Positions 1-13,340 are shown, counted from the stretch's first letter. The stretch: 64,000 nt of DNA from Cycas panzhihuaensis (GCA_023213395.1 CM041465.1:207025741-207089740), one strand, 5' to 3'. Program-made: numbers and translations. Notes: a model not told the origin generated them from the sequence alone.

Positions 1-79
1 ATATGTGAGAATAAGTACATATTCCAATACAAATATTAATACATATTTTCCCTCCTTCTAACCACTTCTTCCCTAGATT

Positions 80-1140
80 ATGGCTTTCATCATGTTATCA
101 AACTCAAATCACCATAAAACCCTAATAGCCTTCAGTTTTATAAAAAATTATATTTTTAGAAAAAAAAATGAGAAGATAATATATGAATTAATAGATATAA
201 ACATCATTCAACAAAGTAAAAGCTTGTATTCCATACTAATTATCTTAGTAAGAAAAAAAGATGGATCCTTTTAGCATTGCATCAACTATTGGGAAAATTT
301 CCCATACCCTAAATTAATGACATACTAGATAAAACATATAGGATAACCTTTTCTAAAATAGGTCTTCAATCTAGGTATTATCAAATTCCTATTGCCCCTG
401 AGAGTCATCACAAAATTGTCTTTAGAATATATCACAAGCACTTTGAATTTTAAGTTAGAATTTTTGGCATTTATAATACCCTTATAATAATCCAAGCTCT
501 ATTGAATAAAATCTTTGCACTTTATCTTTATAAATTCATCATCATTTTCTTTGACATCTTTGTTTATGGTCAAATTTTGGATGATCATCTTTAACATCTA
601 GAAATAATTATCTGAATCCTTACCCAACATCAATTGTATACTAAACTACCTAAATATAAATTTAGTAAATTTAAATTATAATATCTTGGGTATATTATTT
701 CAAAAAAAAGAGTCCAAGTTGATCTAGACAAAATTTCTATCATTACCATATGGCCTATGCCCAAAACCCTTACTTAATTGGGAACTTTCTTAGGACTTAG
801 AGGTTTTTATTAATGGTTTGTTCATAATTATACCTCATTAGTAGCCCCATTAATAAATTTACTATGAAAAGAGGCATTTTAATAGTTATAAGAGGCAAAG
901 CAAGCCTTTAATAAACTTAAAGTTATTATGACATCCACTATTATTCTAGCCACCCTTGACTTCTCTTAATTCTTCTAATTAGAATGTGATGCTTTAGAAT
1001 TTAGTATAGATGTTATCCTAATATAAAATTTCCATCGAATAGCATTTAAAAGTCATAAACTTAAAGACTTTGAATGCCATTTGTTAATATATCAAAGAAA
1101 ATGAGAGATATTTTATATGTTACTATTAAACGATATCAAT
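80..1140 (+). pseudogene. C1 reverse transcriptase and RNase H remnant
   Basis: Degenerate gypsy RT. 'RKKDGSF' is visible at about 250-273, followed by recognisable DIL..Y, then 'YYQIPIAPESHHKIVFR' at about 379-424. The catalytic FLDD-type motif has become FFDI (about 550-561), losing an aspartate. 'YLGYIIS' and the thumb follow to about 800. RNase H is suggested by 'LECDA' and 'IAFKSHKLKDFECH' at about 980-1080. Stops and frameshifts occur throughout. Family assignment rests on motif order; the function is dead. Confidence 0.8.
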
Positions 1141-1279
1141 ATCTTATAATATGTATGTTAACTATCTTAATAAACCTCCATATCCTTCATTACCTTCTAC
1201 ATCAACCATTCTTATTAGAAGAGCAAGCTAAATAGATTAATTATTTATAAGTTTTTGATTTCTCCATTAAGTATAAAAA

Positions 1280-2765
1280 ATACAAGGAAAATATGGTTGT
1301 TAGTACCCTTTCCTACATCTCCATGGAGTCCCTCATGAATGAACCCCTTATAATATCCCCCACTAATGAACCTAGTATGCATGTAATTTTTAAATCCTAA
1401 CTATTATAGTTAATATAAATAACATCTGAAAATCTATCCCTCCAAGAGTTTGAAAAGTGGATATTTAAAGTTCATACCCCCAAATATTGGTCTTTATATA
1501 ATTCCAAACTATTATGCTAAAATCAAATTTTTATCCACCTTACCTTATCATTCATTCCATGGATTTTATCTGAATACCATTCCACTCTCATTGGTGGTCA
1601 CTTAAGATTTGATAAAACATACAGATGAATTTTATCTTCCTCTAAGCTTTCTATACACATCAAGGTAAATGGTAGGATATTATTATGGATTTCACCATAG
1701 GGTTACTATTGTTTGCTGAGTTTAGTTTAATATTATTATTCATTGATAGAATTACTAAGTATTTATATCTTTTTACCTATTCACACTTCTTATAAAGCTT
1801 TTCACCTAGTTGATCTTTATATCCATTCAATCTTTTATTTCCATGGGTTTTTATCATTAATAATCTATAATCAAAATCTAAAATTCTTAAGTATATTTTG
1901 GTAAGAACTCTTTCAGGCCTTTAGGACCTCATTTAACATGAGCCCAACTTACCATCAATAAAACAATGGTTAATCTAAAGTTTTGAATAAGACCTTAGAA
2001 ATATATTTATGATTCTTTACATTAAAACATTAACATAAATGGACTTCTTAGCTAGCTCTTACAGAATATTGTTATAACTCTTCATGCCACTTAGTGATTG
2101 GCATGTCCCCTTTTATGGACATGGATATTTACCCTTATCTCACCACACTCTTGCCATTAATCTTTGTACTATTATAGTCTAATAAAAACACTAAGACATG
2201 GATAAGATTATGCATACACTTAAACAAAACCTTATAATAACCTAAAATTACATAAAATAAGTAGCCATCTATCATCGTTCTAATTGATTATTTGATGTGG
2301 CTTATTTTGTGTTCTCTCAACTTTAATCATATAATTAAAAGTTTCTTAAATATCATAAAATCCAAAAGTTAAGTCCCTATTACTATTACCCATACAAGAT
2401 TTTTCAATGAATTGGTCAAGTTGCATATGCACTTGAGCTCCCTTGCCATGCCCATCCCCCGACCTTTTCCCCCTAACAACCCACCAAAACACATAAATCC
2501 ATAACATATTCCATGTCTCATGCCGTGAAAAAAACCTTAGAAATAACATAATATCTTAATCTACCTTACCAGTTTCAAATGAAGAGAAACATCTCACTAT
2601 TTTACCTAACCATCTTCTTACTAATCAATAATGATTCCTTTAGAATAGGATCATTTCTAAGTACTTGTTATAGTGGGCCAACCATTAGCTAAATGAAGTA
2701 ATATGAGAGTCCACCAAATTTGTTAAGCAACATCCTCATCTTCTAATTAATTTTAAGGACTTAAC
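1280..2765 (+). pseudogene. C1 integrase and chromodomain remnant
   Basis: Integrase traces include 'SMDFI' at about 1557-1571 (first catalytic aspartate region) and 'IDRITKYLYLFTYSHF' at about 1744-1791. The C-terminus carries a chromodomain at about 2614-2765: 'NRIISKYLL', a W, then E..W/*EST.FVKQHPHLLINF in one frame with stops at former R and W codons. A purine-rich tract (2771-2780) follows directly. The chromodomain is the strongest evidence for chromovirus identity. The domain order is that of the family; the breaks are seen directly. Confidence 0.72.
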
Positions 2766-2790
2766 ATCTTAGGGGAGGGGACTTATTAAA

Positions 2791-3221
2791 TGACCTCTCT
2801 TCATTAAGAAAAAATGGTTAAGCTAACACTTATGATAAGGAGACTTTAATGGTTAGTGTTAGTTGCTAACTTTTGTGTATGGGTCACTTAGGTCTACTAA
2901 TGGAAATTAAGGTCATTTTTTCCACCAATGGTGTCTTATGAAAAGGGGCCTCTCTTGCATATTTAATGCTAACTTATTATAAAGGTAAGGTTATTGAATC
3001 TTGTCATTTTCTAGAGGTTATACTTCGATACCCTATTTTTAGTGTTCTCTTGGTTATTTATATTGAACTTTTGATATTTTCTTTGTAATCCATCTTACAA
3101 ATTATAATAAATTGATGCAATATTACCTAAGATTCTTGTGTGTATATATATATATATATATAGACACACACACACACACACACACAAGTTTGAAGAATTC
3201 TTAGTGTAAATTCATTCTACA
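2791..3221 (+). repeat. C1 3' LTR
   Basis: The LTR begins TGACCTCT just after the purine tract AGGGGAGGGG at 2771-2780. It aligns with the C3 5' LTR (56415 onward) over its first 200 bp. A TA/CA microsatellite has grown inside its 3' half. The right end at 3221 (..TCTACA) is a guess from the expected CA ending. Confidence 0.6.
3141..3186. repeat. (TA)n(CA)n compound microsatellite
   Basis: About ten TA units followed by about a dozen CA units, inside the presumed C1 LTR. Confidence 0.95.
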
Positions 3222-3570
3222 TTTTCGCATTCTTATATATCTATGCCCTTCCTTCCATATTTAACCAAAGTTGCATGTTGCTTCTTATAGATGTGTCAAT
3301 ATTTTTTTTTTTACATTTCATCTTTTTTAGGGTGATTATCTCTTTAAATCCAAATTCAGATGAAATTGTTCCCATAATCATCTCCATGTGTCTTTCCCTA
3401 TGTACTTCCTCTTTTAGAGCTTTTGCTCTCTTCCTCTAATCTGTGTTGTTAATAATGATTGGATTTATTTTATCCTTTGCTTTTTTTTTTTCTTTCATCT
3501 TTTTTTTCTCTTTATAAATATATTATAACTTATTCATCAAAAAACACATGAAATCCTTTCCCATTTTTTA
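3222..3570. other. Unassigned AT-rich stretch
   Basis: Pyrimidine-rich sequence with several T runs (about 3302-3312 and 3481-3490). I see no coding motif or repeat partner in the window. Confidence 0.5.
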
Positions 3571-3713
<143 letters not shown>

Positions 3714-3751
3714 TATTTAAACTCTTTTCTATAGACACTATATAGATTTAC

Positions 3752-4026
3752 TATAAAAAATCATAAATAACAAAAATAATATTTACAAAAATAAAAAATA
3801 AGGCACTAGGATTAGAACAGTACCCTTAAGGTACCCCAAATTAAATTAATACCATAATGACATATTTACATCAAATATTACATATGATAGATTAGATGTG
3901 TGTTTATAATACATGATATGATAATATGTGGGACCTATTATAAAGTAACAACATCATAATAATATAATGCATACAAATGTATATTACTAATATGCCTTGA
4001 GAACCATGAACTAAGCTATTCCAACA
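3752..4026 (-). repeat. Element A 3' LTR
   Basis: Matches 7027-7301 along its full length. On + it begins TATAAAAAAT where the partner begins TGTTGAAAAT, showing G-to-A decay of the terminal TG. It ends ..ATTCCAACA. Confidence 0.85.
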
Positions 4027-4299
4027 CTCCCCCCTTAATGCACATTTGGGTCATTTGAATTTGCAACACCTTATCCTTGGAAATGTCTTGAAGATGATGT
4101 CTTCAACTTGATCATTGCCTTTAATCCTATATAGATGTATTTATTGTAGGATGATGTCTTTAACTTGACTTTTATCTTCAATCTTGTAATGATATCTTTG
4201 TTATAGTATCTTTAACAAGCATAAATCTTGATTCTTCATCATGGATGGTCTAGTTTGATTTTGATATAGATCTTGTAAGTGACTATCTTTATAAACTCC

Positions 4300-5039
4300 T
4301 TCAAATTTTACTTTAAGCATATCTTCAAACACAACCTATTTTTCATCAACATCATCTTTAATAGGAGCATTAGAAACATCAATTTCTTGACCATGATCAT
4401 TGGTAGATTATTTATTTCTAATAATAGTAATTGGTTCTTCACTCCTAACATCTTTAATAGTAGTAGTAGTCTCATTAGTATATTCAACCATAGTCTCACT
4501 AATATATTTAACCATAGATTCTTCATATACCTTTTTATCAATATAAATAGTGCTTTCTTCATTCCCTTTACCATAATCATCAATAGTCTTATTTGTCTTT
4601 TTAATCATTTCTTATATCTCCTTAGGAGTTTATTCAAATACATCTCTTAAAATATCCAATATTTCTTAGTAGTACTAGTATGAAGAATATTAGGAAAGAT
4701 AAAATAATATGTTGAAGGAAGATTAACCTTATCTAATGCAATAAGAATTATAATAAATGCTTGTTTATCTTTCTTCTCAAGAATTTCCTTTTCCTCTTTA
4801 TCCTTACAAATATCATATCCATCAGTAACAAATTTCCACACACTTATAGCTATAAATAGGTACCTCATTTTAATTGTCCAAAAGAAATAGTTTTCTCCAT
4901 TACACTTAGGTATTAGAAGATGTAAATCCCTTAAGTAATATTCATTTACCTCATGAACGTATAAGACCATTTCATTCTCCTCCACGATTGTAAGTATACC
5001 TCCTAGTAACACCTCCATTTTATCAATCAATAAACACAC
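4300..5039 (-). pseudogene. Element A gag remnant (DUF4219/UBN2 type)
   Basis: A 130-residue frame (5039-4647) carries the copia gag signature: 'LLIPKCNGENYFFWTIKMR' at about residues 41-59, then 'YLFIAISVWKFVTDGYD' and 'KKDKQAFIIILIALD'. This matches the DUF4219 and start of UBN2 (gag-polypeptide) families. Gag would form the virus-like particle in the cytoplasm. Downstream (4608-4300) are two overlapping Lys/Glu/Thr-rich frames with stops between, probably the frameshifted rest of the protein. No zinc knuckle and no DSG protease motif is seen before the polypurine tract. Confidence 0.75.
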
Positions 5040-7010
5040 CTAATATTGGTAACTTACCCATTAATCATGCTTAAAAAAATCTCTCATATCTCATGTCACT
5101 CATGTCATTGACTTTATCATATCATTTCCTTATACATTTCTCACATTGACAAATAGTCACATACAAAGAGTATCTAAAACACTTACCTCACCATCAAATT
5201 AATGCCTCATACATACCATATATATCACAAAGATCACACTTTACTTAATTGCCTTAATGCTTCAATAACATGACTCATGCCATAAACATCACCCTACAAT
5301 AGACTCATGCATACATTGTTGCAAAACAAGACCCTTTTTATAATGAAAATTCATCATAAATCAATCCACATGTCTTGTCTTTTCAAATTTGGAACCTCCT
5401 TTATAATTATTAAATGAGAAACTAAGAACCTAAAAATTCATCTCAAATGTATCTTATATTAGCCATATAATCACACAACTTTTCCAACTAAATAATATCA
5501 ACTATATCTTTGATTTTAGGACCTTATTCTACCTCCAAGTCCTTTTTAGGACCTAAATATATAATTTACAATAAATTTCCTTAAAATGGTTTATAACAGC
5601 CTTCTAGGGTTTAAATAATAGTTGGTCTAGGATCAAGGAATAGGCAAAAGAATGATGTAAAAGATACGTAAGAAAATTCTATTGAGTTACCATGCAGGGA
5701 TCTAACACAAAGACTCAACTTTGGACTAACGTTTCTCTGTGAAAATAGTATTAAAATAAGTTAAATTATATATCAAAATGATGGGCTCTAAGTCAAGATT
5801 CCAACAGTTTAAACGATTCAAAAAACTGACTCCTAGAACTCAATATATTGAGAAAAATACACAAATATCCCTTTATGATAAAATAAGAATTAAAAAAAAA
5901 GGTTTTAATACCCTTCGCTACTTAGTTGTTGGTGATATGTACCCCTCACATGACAAAGGACCAAAATGCATAATGCTCTTGGGCTTCAACTAAAATTTTA
6001 ATTTAATTAAAATTTTCTAAAACATTGTAAAAAATAAAAATTTGGTGTAATGTGAAAAATTTTGTTGTTGCACATGAATTTTCATCACATAGGTGATTGA
6101 GCACTCAAATCAATTCATAAATTAGAATTAAATCATACAAATTGAAATCTCCCCATCAATGTCAATTAAATATATTAATGATATTATTAATCCCACATTC
6201 AATATCCTCATGTGGTGACTTAATATGAACATGAAATGGTAACTTGCAAACTATCACTCAAGGTAACTTATTAAAATCAATGGGAAATTAAATAAATCAA
6301 AGGTGTCATAGATCAAAATTATATTATAAAATTAGGTGATTGAATTATTCAAATGGCATCTTCAAAAATATTATCAAAATGTGCCAAATATCACGATTAT
6401 ATAAAATCAACACAATTTTTTTGACAAATGAAAAAAATGACCAAAGTTAAATCATATAGCTTTTAGCCAATGAAATATAAAGAAATACCTTGGATTTTAG
6501 CTGTAAATATATACGGTTATGTAGTTATTCCATGATGATTGAAATCTACATACATGCAATTTATTAAACCATATATATCTCACAATGTTAGAATAATTTT
6601 TTAATGTCTCAGCTTAGCTACACACTCTATATATTTCTCTGTATATCTGGCTTTATTCCTCTTCTATGGTGGCTTTGTAATCATCTACAACCTCTCCATT
6701 ATCTCAATCTTTGCATTGATACCTTGTAACTCTTACCAATATCTTTCTTATACTATAGTTTTATGACGAATGGAATCACGAACCAACTGGCAAATTGTAC
6801 TAGTAAATAATTCTTCAAAGCACCTCCTCATACATCAATGGGTCTAGGGTTTTTCTTCACACTGGAAAAAATAATAATTCTATTCTACAACTAGGGTTTC
6901 AGTTTAACCACCCATAACTATATAGGTCCACAACGATGGCTTGATTAACTTCTCCCAATAAACAAACTTGTAATAATCACTTGGAGTCTTAAGAAAAACT
7001 TACATAACCT
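5040..7010 (-). other. Element A long leader, no recognisable gene
   Basis: About 2 kb between the primer site and gag, without a domain I recognise. A 71-codon + strand frame at 5778-5993 is open but matches nothing I know. Such a long untranslated leader recurs in elements Z and V. Confidence 0.55.
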
Positions 7011-7026
7011 AGCTACTCTGATACCA
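7011..7026 (-). other. Element A primer-binding site
   Basis: On the minus strand it reads TGGTATCAGAGTAGCT, directly next to the 5' LTR. This is the initiator-methionine tRNA complement used by most plant LTR elements. Confidence 0.85.
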
Positions 7027-7301
7027 TGTTGAAAATCATAAACAACAAAAATAATATTTGTAGAAAATAAAAATAAAGCACCAGGATCAGAATGGTATCC
7101 TTAAGGTACCCGAAATTAAATTAACACCATAATGACATATTTACATGAGATATTACATATGATAGATTAGATGTGTATTTATAATACATGATATGATAAT
7201 ATGTTGGACCTATTATAAAATACCAATATCATAATAATATAATAAACACAAATGTGCATTACTAATATGCCTTGGGAATTGAGATTCAAGCTATTCCAAC
7301 A
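7027..7301 (-). repeat. Element A 5' LTR
   Basis: 275 bp, the partner of 3752-4026, with intact TG..CA ends (TGTTGAAAAT to ATTCCAACA on +). The right flank 7302-7306 is TTTAC. Confidence 0.87.
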
Positions 7302-7306
7302 TTTAC

Positions 7307-8016
7307 AGCACTCATTACTGTATGAGATCTTTACATTTCAAGAAGATAAATAAATCTTTACAGAAAAAAGAATTGTTACAAAATGCATGTTCCTTTTTTA
7401 ATCAAACCCTTGGGGATTTCTATAAGTAACAATTATCAAAAGGAGATAATTTAAAATTCTTCCATTAAAAAGACTTCATTCTTTTACTTCTTATTATTGG
7501 TTGTTATACTCTTCACCTACAAACTAATATTTTTCTCCTTCCGTAAATAAGGAGTCATTTTTAACCTCTTGATAGTAAAAAAACATCTCCTTCAAATGCT
7601 ATATATAGATCCTTTGTAATCTATCCATTGGTTTGTAAAGAGTTTTCTATATATTAACTGAAATTTACTCCCTTCTAATAAAAAATAATAACACACATTC
7701 ATAAATATAAACTTTAACAAGGCAACTTGCATGCAATTTTTTTGGTTGTCACATGCATCAAATAGTCTACCTATTTTAACTTTTAAATGCTTATGCAAAT
7801 CTTTTAAAATGCCCCAAAATTTCTTTTTTAAAGATTTAATAAATCATCCCTAAAGGATACATTTTCAATACATTAAAATAGCTACAAATAACTTTTGAAA
7901 CCTCTCCCAAAATGGATATATTACAAGTCATAGAATAGCCATTAAAAGGTTCTAAGAAACATATAAAACTTATAAAAAATGGCTCCTAAAGGATTCAACC
8001 TTAGGCTTTAGTATCA
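7307..8016 (-). other. Leader of element X1
   Basis: Non-coding sequence ending in a decayed primer site (AGGCTTTAGTATCA on +, 8003-8016) beside LTR X1. It is similar to the leader next to LTR X3 (about 43500-43845; shared 'AAAGGATT' and neighbouring motifs). Element A (3752-7301) interrupts it. No coding signal. Confidence 0.6.
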
Positions 8017-8444
8017 TGTTGGAAATTTTGATATCTAACTCTAATGTTGAGATGGAAATTTGATATACAACTTTGATACCATGAAGTTAGGTGAATACAT
8101 GCAAAAGCTATGACAATGTAAATAGACCTAACCAAGATATGGAATTAGACAAGGAGGTGTGTGAGAGAGCATAATAATACTTAATAAAATGAAATATGTA
8201 CAAATAAACAATGAACAAGGATATTGAAGAATGACCAAACATCATCTTATTTAAAGAATCAAGTATATATTTATAATATATTTTACCTCAATTCATGAAC
8301 CCTCAAAGTCAACCTTTATGTGTTATAAACATTCTAAGTGGCAAATAGAACTAGGTGACTATAATATAAAATTCACAAATAATTAAGAGAGTGTGAAAGG
8401 GATTTGGGATCACAACTAATATAATTAAATATTACTATCCAACA
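8017..8444 (-). repeat. LTR X1 (5' LTR of a minus-strand element)
   Basis: Begins TGTTGGAAAT and ends ATCCAACA. Related copies are X2 (42487-42888) and X3 (from 43849). Near its PBS-proximal end a motif of about 35 bp is present twice. No PPT-side partner LTR is found in the window. Confidence 0.7.
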
Positions 8445-8847
8445 CTATTATCTTCATGTAATGAAATAGAAAACATGCAATATATGGCCATGTTATCACT
8501 TTCTAATCATTATTCAAAAGTCTAATAGAATAGAAAATGATATAAACCATTTAATATATTTTATATCTATATAACATTTTATTCATTAATACTATATTTA
8601 GTGGCCACTAACTTTACTAAGCACTCAAGTATCTACTATAGTATATTATATGTATCTTAATCCATTTTATTTACCAAACATCATAAAATTCATATAAAAG
8701 AATTCTATTTAGGTCTAAACATCAATTCCCATATCTTTAAACATAAAGAGATGAAGTATAATCTTTTAACTTACTTTGATTAGCAATCCCTTTGGTGTAA
8801 GACCCTTATATTCTATAATCCATGCCAAATCCTTATTAGATTACTAC
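8445..8847. other. Unassigned AT-rich stretch
   Basis: I see no coding motif, LTR end or repeat partner between LTR X1 and the degenerate tandem array. Confidence 0.4.
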
Positions 8848-10800
8848 CTAATATCAATCTTACTTTATCATTATAGCATCCTAACTTCTCTAACCTAGTA
8901 AGGTAAGATCATGAACACATTCTCTATTTATTATTCTACTACACATAATATGTTTCTACATCTAGTAGTATGTTAAATACTATACAATATATAACTATGT
9001 AATTTGTATTAAAATCACCTCAATATCCCTTAATATCTACTACTAAATAGTATGCATATAATATTCCATATTCCATATTATATAACTATTACAAAAGTGT
9101 TCAAATCTAGATCCATATTATATAATACATATTATAGAGTTTATGTAAAAGTAACCAAATCTAATTCTACATTATATACTACATATTATGTTTCTAGAAT
9201 ACACTCACTTCCATAAATTTACTGTCTTCAATTTATCCATCATATATTGAGGCATCCACTCCCTTATTATTCCCTTTAATGTTGTAGAATGTACTATTCT
9301 ACTACACATAATATATTTATATATCTAGCATTGTGTTATATACTATACATATATAATTGTGTAGTATATAATCAAAGCACCTATGCATTCATTGGTATCT
9401 ATTACTAAATAATATATACATAGACTACTATATTATGTATAATACATTATATATATTTTATAAAATTGCTCAAATATAGAGCCATATTATATTATATATA
9501 TCACATAGTATATGTGAAAGTGGTTATACTTAATTCCACATTATATATTATATTGTATCATTATAAATTACGTTCACAATCATAGCCTTTCTATTCACTA
9601 ACTCAATAGTGTGGTAAAACCTCTTTATTCACATTTTCATAGATATTTTTGTGTGAAATTTCTCCATCACATAATATAGTAGTTTTTTTATTGGCTATTC
9701 CCATCTAATTCCCAATATTTGATTCCATATTCTATTATTTAGTCTATATACTATGTGGTATTCTACTATGCATAATATATTCATTCATCTAGTCTTGTAT
9801 TATTTACTATATAATACATAACTATATAGCATATAGTAAAAGAAATTATACATCCCATTGTATCTACTACTATATATATATATAATTCTATATTTGATAC
9901 TACATACTATATGTATTTTATAGAAGTACTAAAAACTGTAACCATCTTACATAATATGTATTACAACATTTATAGAAGAATAAATATATCTTCTTCTATA
10001 ATATATACTACATATCATATGGATATACATTGTCCTATATAATAAAAATTTCCTTGTCTATGATTTTATATTACTCTTTATATGATATATATATTCTATA
10101 CTGCATATGCTATACATTAATAATTATTTTGTTATTGTCTAATATCAATCTTGATTTATGACTATAACATCCAAATTTGTTGAACGTGGTAGAAATGATT
10201 CATAAATGTTTTCTTTCTATTAGTTAATTTAATAAGGTGTTAAAACTTCTTTATGCTCATTTTTATAAATTCCTTATCTATAATTTCTTGACCATATAGG
10301 AATCCATGCTTTCCTAGCTACTTCCATTTCATTCCCAATATTTGATTCCATATTTCACTATACATTACATAGACTATGCATTATTCTACTGCATAGAATA
10401 TATTTGTGTGATTAGTATTATATTATATACTACATATTATACAATTATACAGTATGTAGTAATAGCACTTATATAACCCATCATATATACTACCAAATAT
10501 TATATGCATATAATTATATATTCTATACTGCACACTATAGCACTTTTATAAATGTGCTCAAATCTAGATCCATATTGCACAATATGTATTATATAGTTTA
10601 TTTCAAGAATAATTGTCTTATTCCATCTTTTATACTACATATTATTTGTCTATATTTTATTTCATATATACTATACTTTTCCATGTATATGATTTCATAT
10701 TATTCTTTATATGACTTATATATTGTCTATTACATATGGTATATACTAATATATATTCTATATTAGATGCCTAATTTTATAGTGTATGCTAAACTTATAT
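8848..10800. repeat. Degenerate long-period tandem array, about four copies
   Basis: A landmark 'TATTCTACT' followed by a variable CATA-rich block recurs at 8932, 9295, 9759 and 10382, each time with the same order of sub-motifs: a TATATACTAC block, 'TACTAAATA'-like, a (T)CAAATCTAGA-like motif, then 'TACTACATAT'. The last two copies also share 'TTCCCAATATTTGATTCCAT' upstream and a 'TTCATATTATTCTTTATATG'-like block downstream, giving a unit near 620 bp. Earlier copies are shorter through deletion. No coding content. Confidence 0.7.
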
Positions 10801-11201
10801 AGGCTTTACATACATTTATTTCCTATTGTATACTATACACTACATATACTATATATGATTATATACTATGCATATCTTATAGTGTCATACAATATGATAT
10901 GATAATATGATCTATATACTATATGGTGTTATACTCTATATATTATATACAACATTATATCCTATGTGTGCTATAGAGGGTTATATATACATATAATATA
11001 TATTATCATAAACTTTATAATATATAGTATAGAACTATATATTATATTACTCTATAGTTAATAATGTTATTCAAAACCTATCATACCTTATACCATTCAT
11101 AAGCCTAGTTGTGTAGGCTTCTAAATAGATCATTCTAATTTATGACCTCAATTAGGAAACAAATATTGATCATACTTACTGGTGTAGAAATATCACTACA
11201 A
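10801..11201. other. AT-rich flank of element Y
   Basis: Continues the TATA/CATA-rich texture of the array with no clear copy. It ends at the target duplication of element Y. Confidence 0.5.
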
Positions 11202-11206
11202 TTTTC

Positions 11207-11509
11207 TATTAGAAACAAACATGCAAAACATAATATATATCATTTATGTATACAATAAGCATGAAAGATACAAATATATAGTACAAAGATTTACATGGAA
11301 AACCTTTTAGCAAAAATTCATAGTAAAATAATTATGGTTACATTGATATAAAGATATATTATAATGGACTTCATATTACTTTAAATCGATTCTCAAGTGT
11401 ACATACATCGGCCTATGTTAGCCTTAATACAATATTATTTGTCATTAATTTAATCTTCATAATATTCGCACCACATTTAACATTAGTCAGTTAAGTTACC
11501 ACTTTAACA
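11207..11509 (-). repeat. Y 3' LTR
   Basis: Begins TATTAGAAAC on + where the partner begins TGTTAGAAAC (G-to-A), and ends ACTTTAACA. The polypurine tract (CCCCCC on +, 11511-11516) follows. Confidence 0.87.
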
Positions 11510-11539
11510 TCCCCCCTTAATATAAATATAAGGTCTTGA

Positions 11540-13340
11540 AGTCATCATAAGGGTTGTATTATCCTTTATCTTTATCCTTGTAGATATACCCCCTCTCAAA
11601 GATAACTTCACTAAGGCCTAAATTAGCACAAATCTTAATGAAGTGGTCTTTAATAAGAGCTTTGGTAAACATGTATATAAGTTATTCTTCACTTGGATAA
11701 AATTCTACCTATGACTTCCCTAATCTAATCTACTCATAGATGTAATAGTATTAGATCTATATATACTTCATACATGTATGAAATTTTAGATTCTTTGAAA
11801 GTCTAATAGCATTCTAATTATTAATAAGTATAATAAGTGTACTAGAAGATGTTCTAAGATTCTCCAAAAATTCTTATAACCATACTAATTACCTTACACC
11901 TATATTAAGTCCTTAGAATTTAGCCTCTGTAGAAGATAATACAATAGTGGTTTACTTATTGGATTGCCATGACATAAACCCATTACTAATATCAAAAATA
12001 TATCCAATCATTAATTTCCTATCTTCAGCATATCCATCCTAGTCTACACTAGTATACCCATGTAATTTCACCTCTCTAATTCAAAGGTATTCAAGGCCAA
12101 CATTAAGTGTTCCCTTAACATACTTTAAAATTCTCCTTATAGTAACCTAATGAGGTTCTTGTGGATTTTGCATATAATAAGATACCAATCCAACAACATA
12201 AGTAATATCAGGCCTAATATGAGTTAAGTAAATTAAACTTCCTACCAATTATTAATATAGAGTTATATCTATAGTAGGCATATCCATATCTTTCAAGAGT
12301 TTTATGCCCTTTACATATGGTATCTTCACTGGTTTATAATCCTTCATCATGAACCTCTCAAGCAAGTTCCTTGCATATTACGATTACAATATCATGATGT
12401 GATCATTCATCTACCTAAATTCAATGCCTAATAAATAATAAAGTGGCCCAAGTTCTATCATATCAAAAGTGTGTCCTAAATAGGACTTTGTAACTATAAT
12501 AGTCTTATTATCATTACCCATAATAATAAGGTCATCCACATACAACACAATAACAACTATTGTAGATCCATTTCTTTGTATATATAGGCTCAGCTCTAAT
12601 TCTATTGTCACAAAACCATCTTCTTTTAATTTAGTATCTATTTTGGTATTCTAAGAACATGGTGCTTATTTTAGGCCATAGAGATATTTCTTCAAGTGAC
12701 ACACTAAATGCTTATGTCCCTCCTTCATAAAACTAAGAGATTAAGACATATAGATCTCCTCTTTTAAGACTCTATTAAGGAATGTTAATTTTACGTCTAT
12801 TTGGTATAACTCCTAACTATATGTAGTTATTAATGTAAGGATCAATCAGACTATTTTCATCCTAGAGATTAGTATAAATGTCTCTTCATAATCAATTCAT
12901 TCTTTTTGTTTAAACCTTTGCATAACAAATCTAGCCTTATATTTGTCTACCTCTCCATTAGAGCAAAACTTTATCATATAGACCCACTTACAACTGACTA
13001 GGTTCTTAGAACGAGGTAAGAGAACTAAATCCCATATGTCATTTTTCATGATTGAACTATACTTCTCCTCTATTATGACTCTCCATCATAGATCTTCTTT
13101 TTCTTTATACAAAATAGAACTATTAGAATCATTGGTTTTCACCACTAAAGTTTGACTAACATGTTGACTTCTCATTTGTTATCTATATTCAAGATCTTCT
13201 ATTGTTATACTGGATTTTTTAATAATCCTTGAAGCCCATAATAGAACATATGATATCTTTTATGCTTCTTCTTATGATAGTTCCTCATTATTACTTCCAC
13301 TTGGTTCAACTTCTATTTCTATCATAGTGCTTAACTACTT
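11540..13340 (-). pseudogene. Y reverse transcriptase and RNase H (copia), decayed
   Basis: The RT core is clearest at 12411-12611, where the catalytic motif 'YVDDLIIMGND' survives, followed by 'ELGPLYYLLGIEF'. Upstream parts of RVT_2 lie up to about 13100 with stops. RNase H with 'YLTH..G'-like and ADIL.KA-like traces runs to about 11540. RT copies element RNA into cDNA inside the particle and RNase H removes the template. Multiple in-frame stops mean no full protein. Neighbouring integrase (13370-14333) keeps copia order. Confidence 0.8.

Larger units (their letters stand above)
1..3221 (+). mobile_element. Chromovirus C1 (Ty3/gypsy), 3' part, decayed
   Basis: This is the 3' portion of a Ty3/gypsy retrotransposon entering from the left edge. 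Domains follow the gypsy order on the + strand: protease-RT linker and reverse transcriptase, RNase H, integrase, chromodomain, polypurine tract and 3' LTR. The coding part is riddled with TAA/TAG stops and small indels, so it cannot be expressed. The chromodomain places it among chromoviruses, whose integrases use this fold to read chromatin marks. Its LTR is related to that of C3 at 56415-56799 (shared block around 'gtatgggtcact'), so C1 and C3 belong to one family. The right LTR end is approximate. Confidence 0.85.
3752..7301 (-). mobile_element. Element A: gag-only copia-like LTR element
   Basis: A complete 3.55-kb LTR element on the minus strand. Both LTRs are 275 bp (3752-4026 and 7027-7301) and are flanked by a perfect 5-bp duplication TTTAC (3747-3751 and 7302-7306). 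A primer site abuts the 5' LTR, and a polypurine tract (CCCCCC on +, 4029-4034) abuts the 3' LTR. The only protein signal is a copia-type gag next to the 3' LTR; about 2 kb of leader precedes it and no protease, integrase or RT is visible. It is therefore non-autonomous. The target was the leader of element X1. Confidence 0.85.

Noticed and set aside
2346-2549. 67-codon minus frame in C1
   Set aside because: Antisense shadow of the C1 integrase remnant.
5778-5993. 71-codon frame starting MMGSKSRFQQF
   Set aside because: Opposite strand to element A's gag, no recognised motif, and no conserved context. Could be chance in AT-rich DNA.
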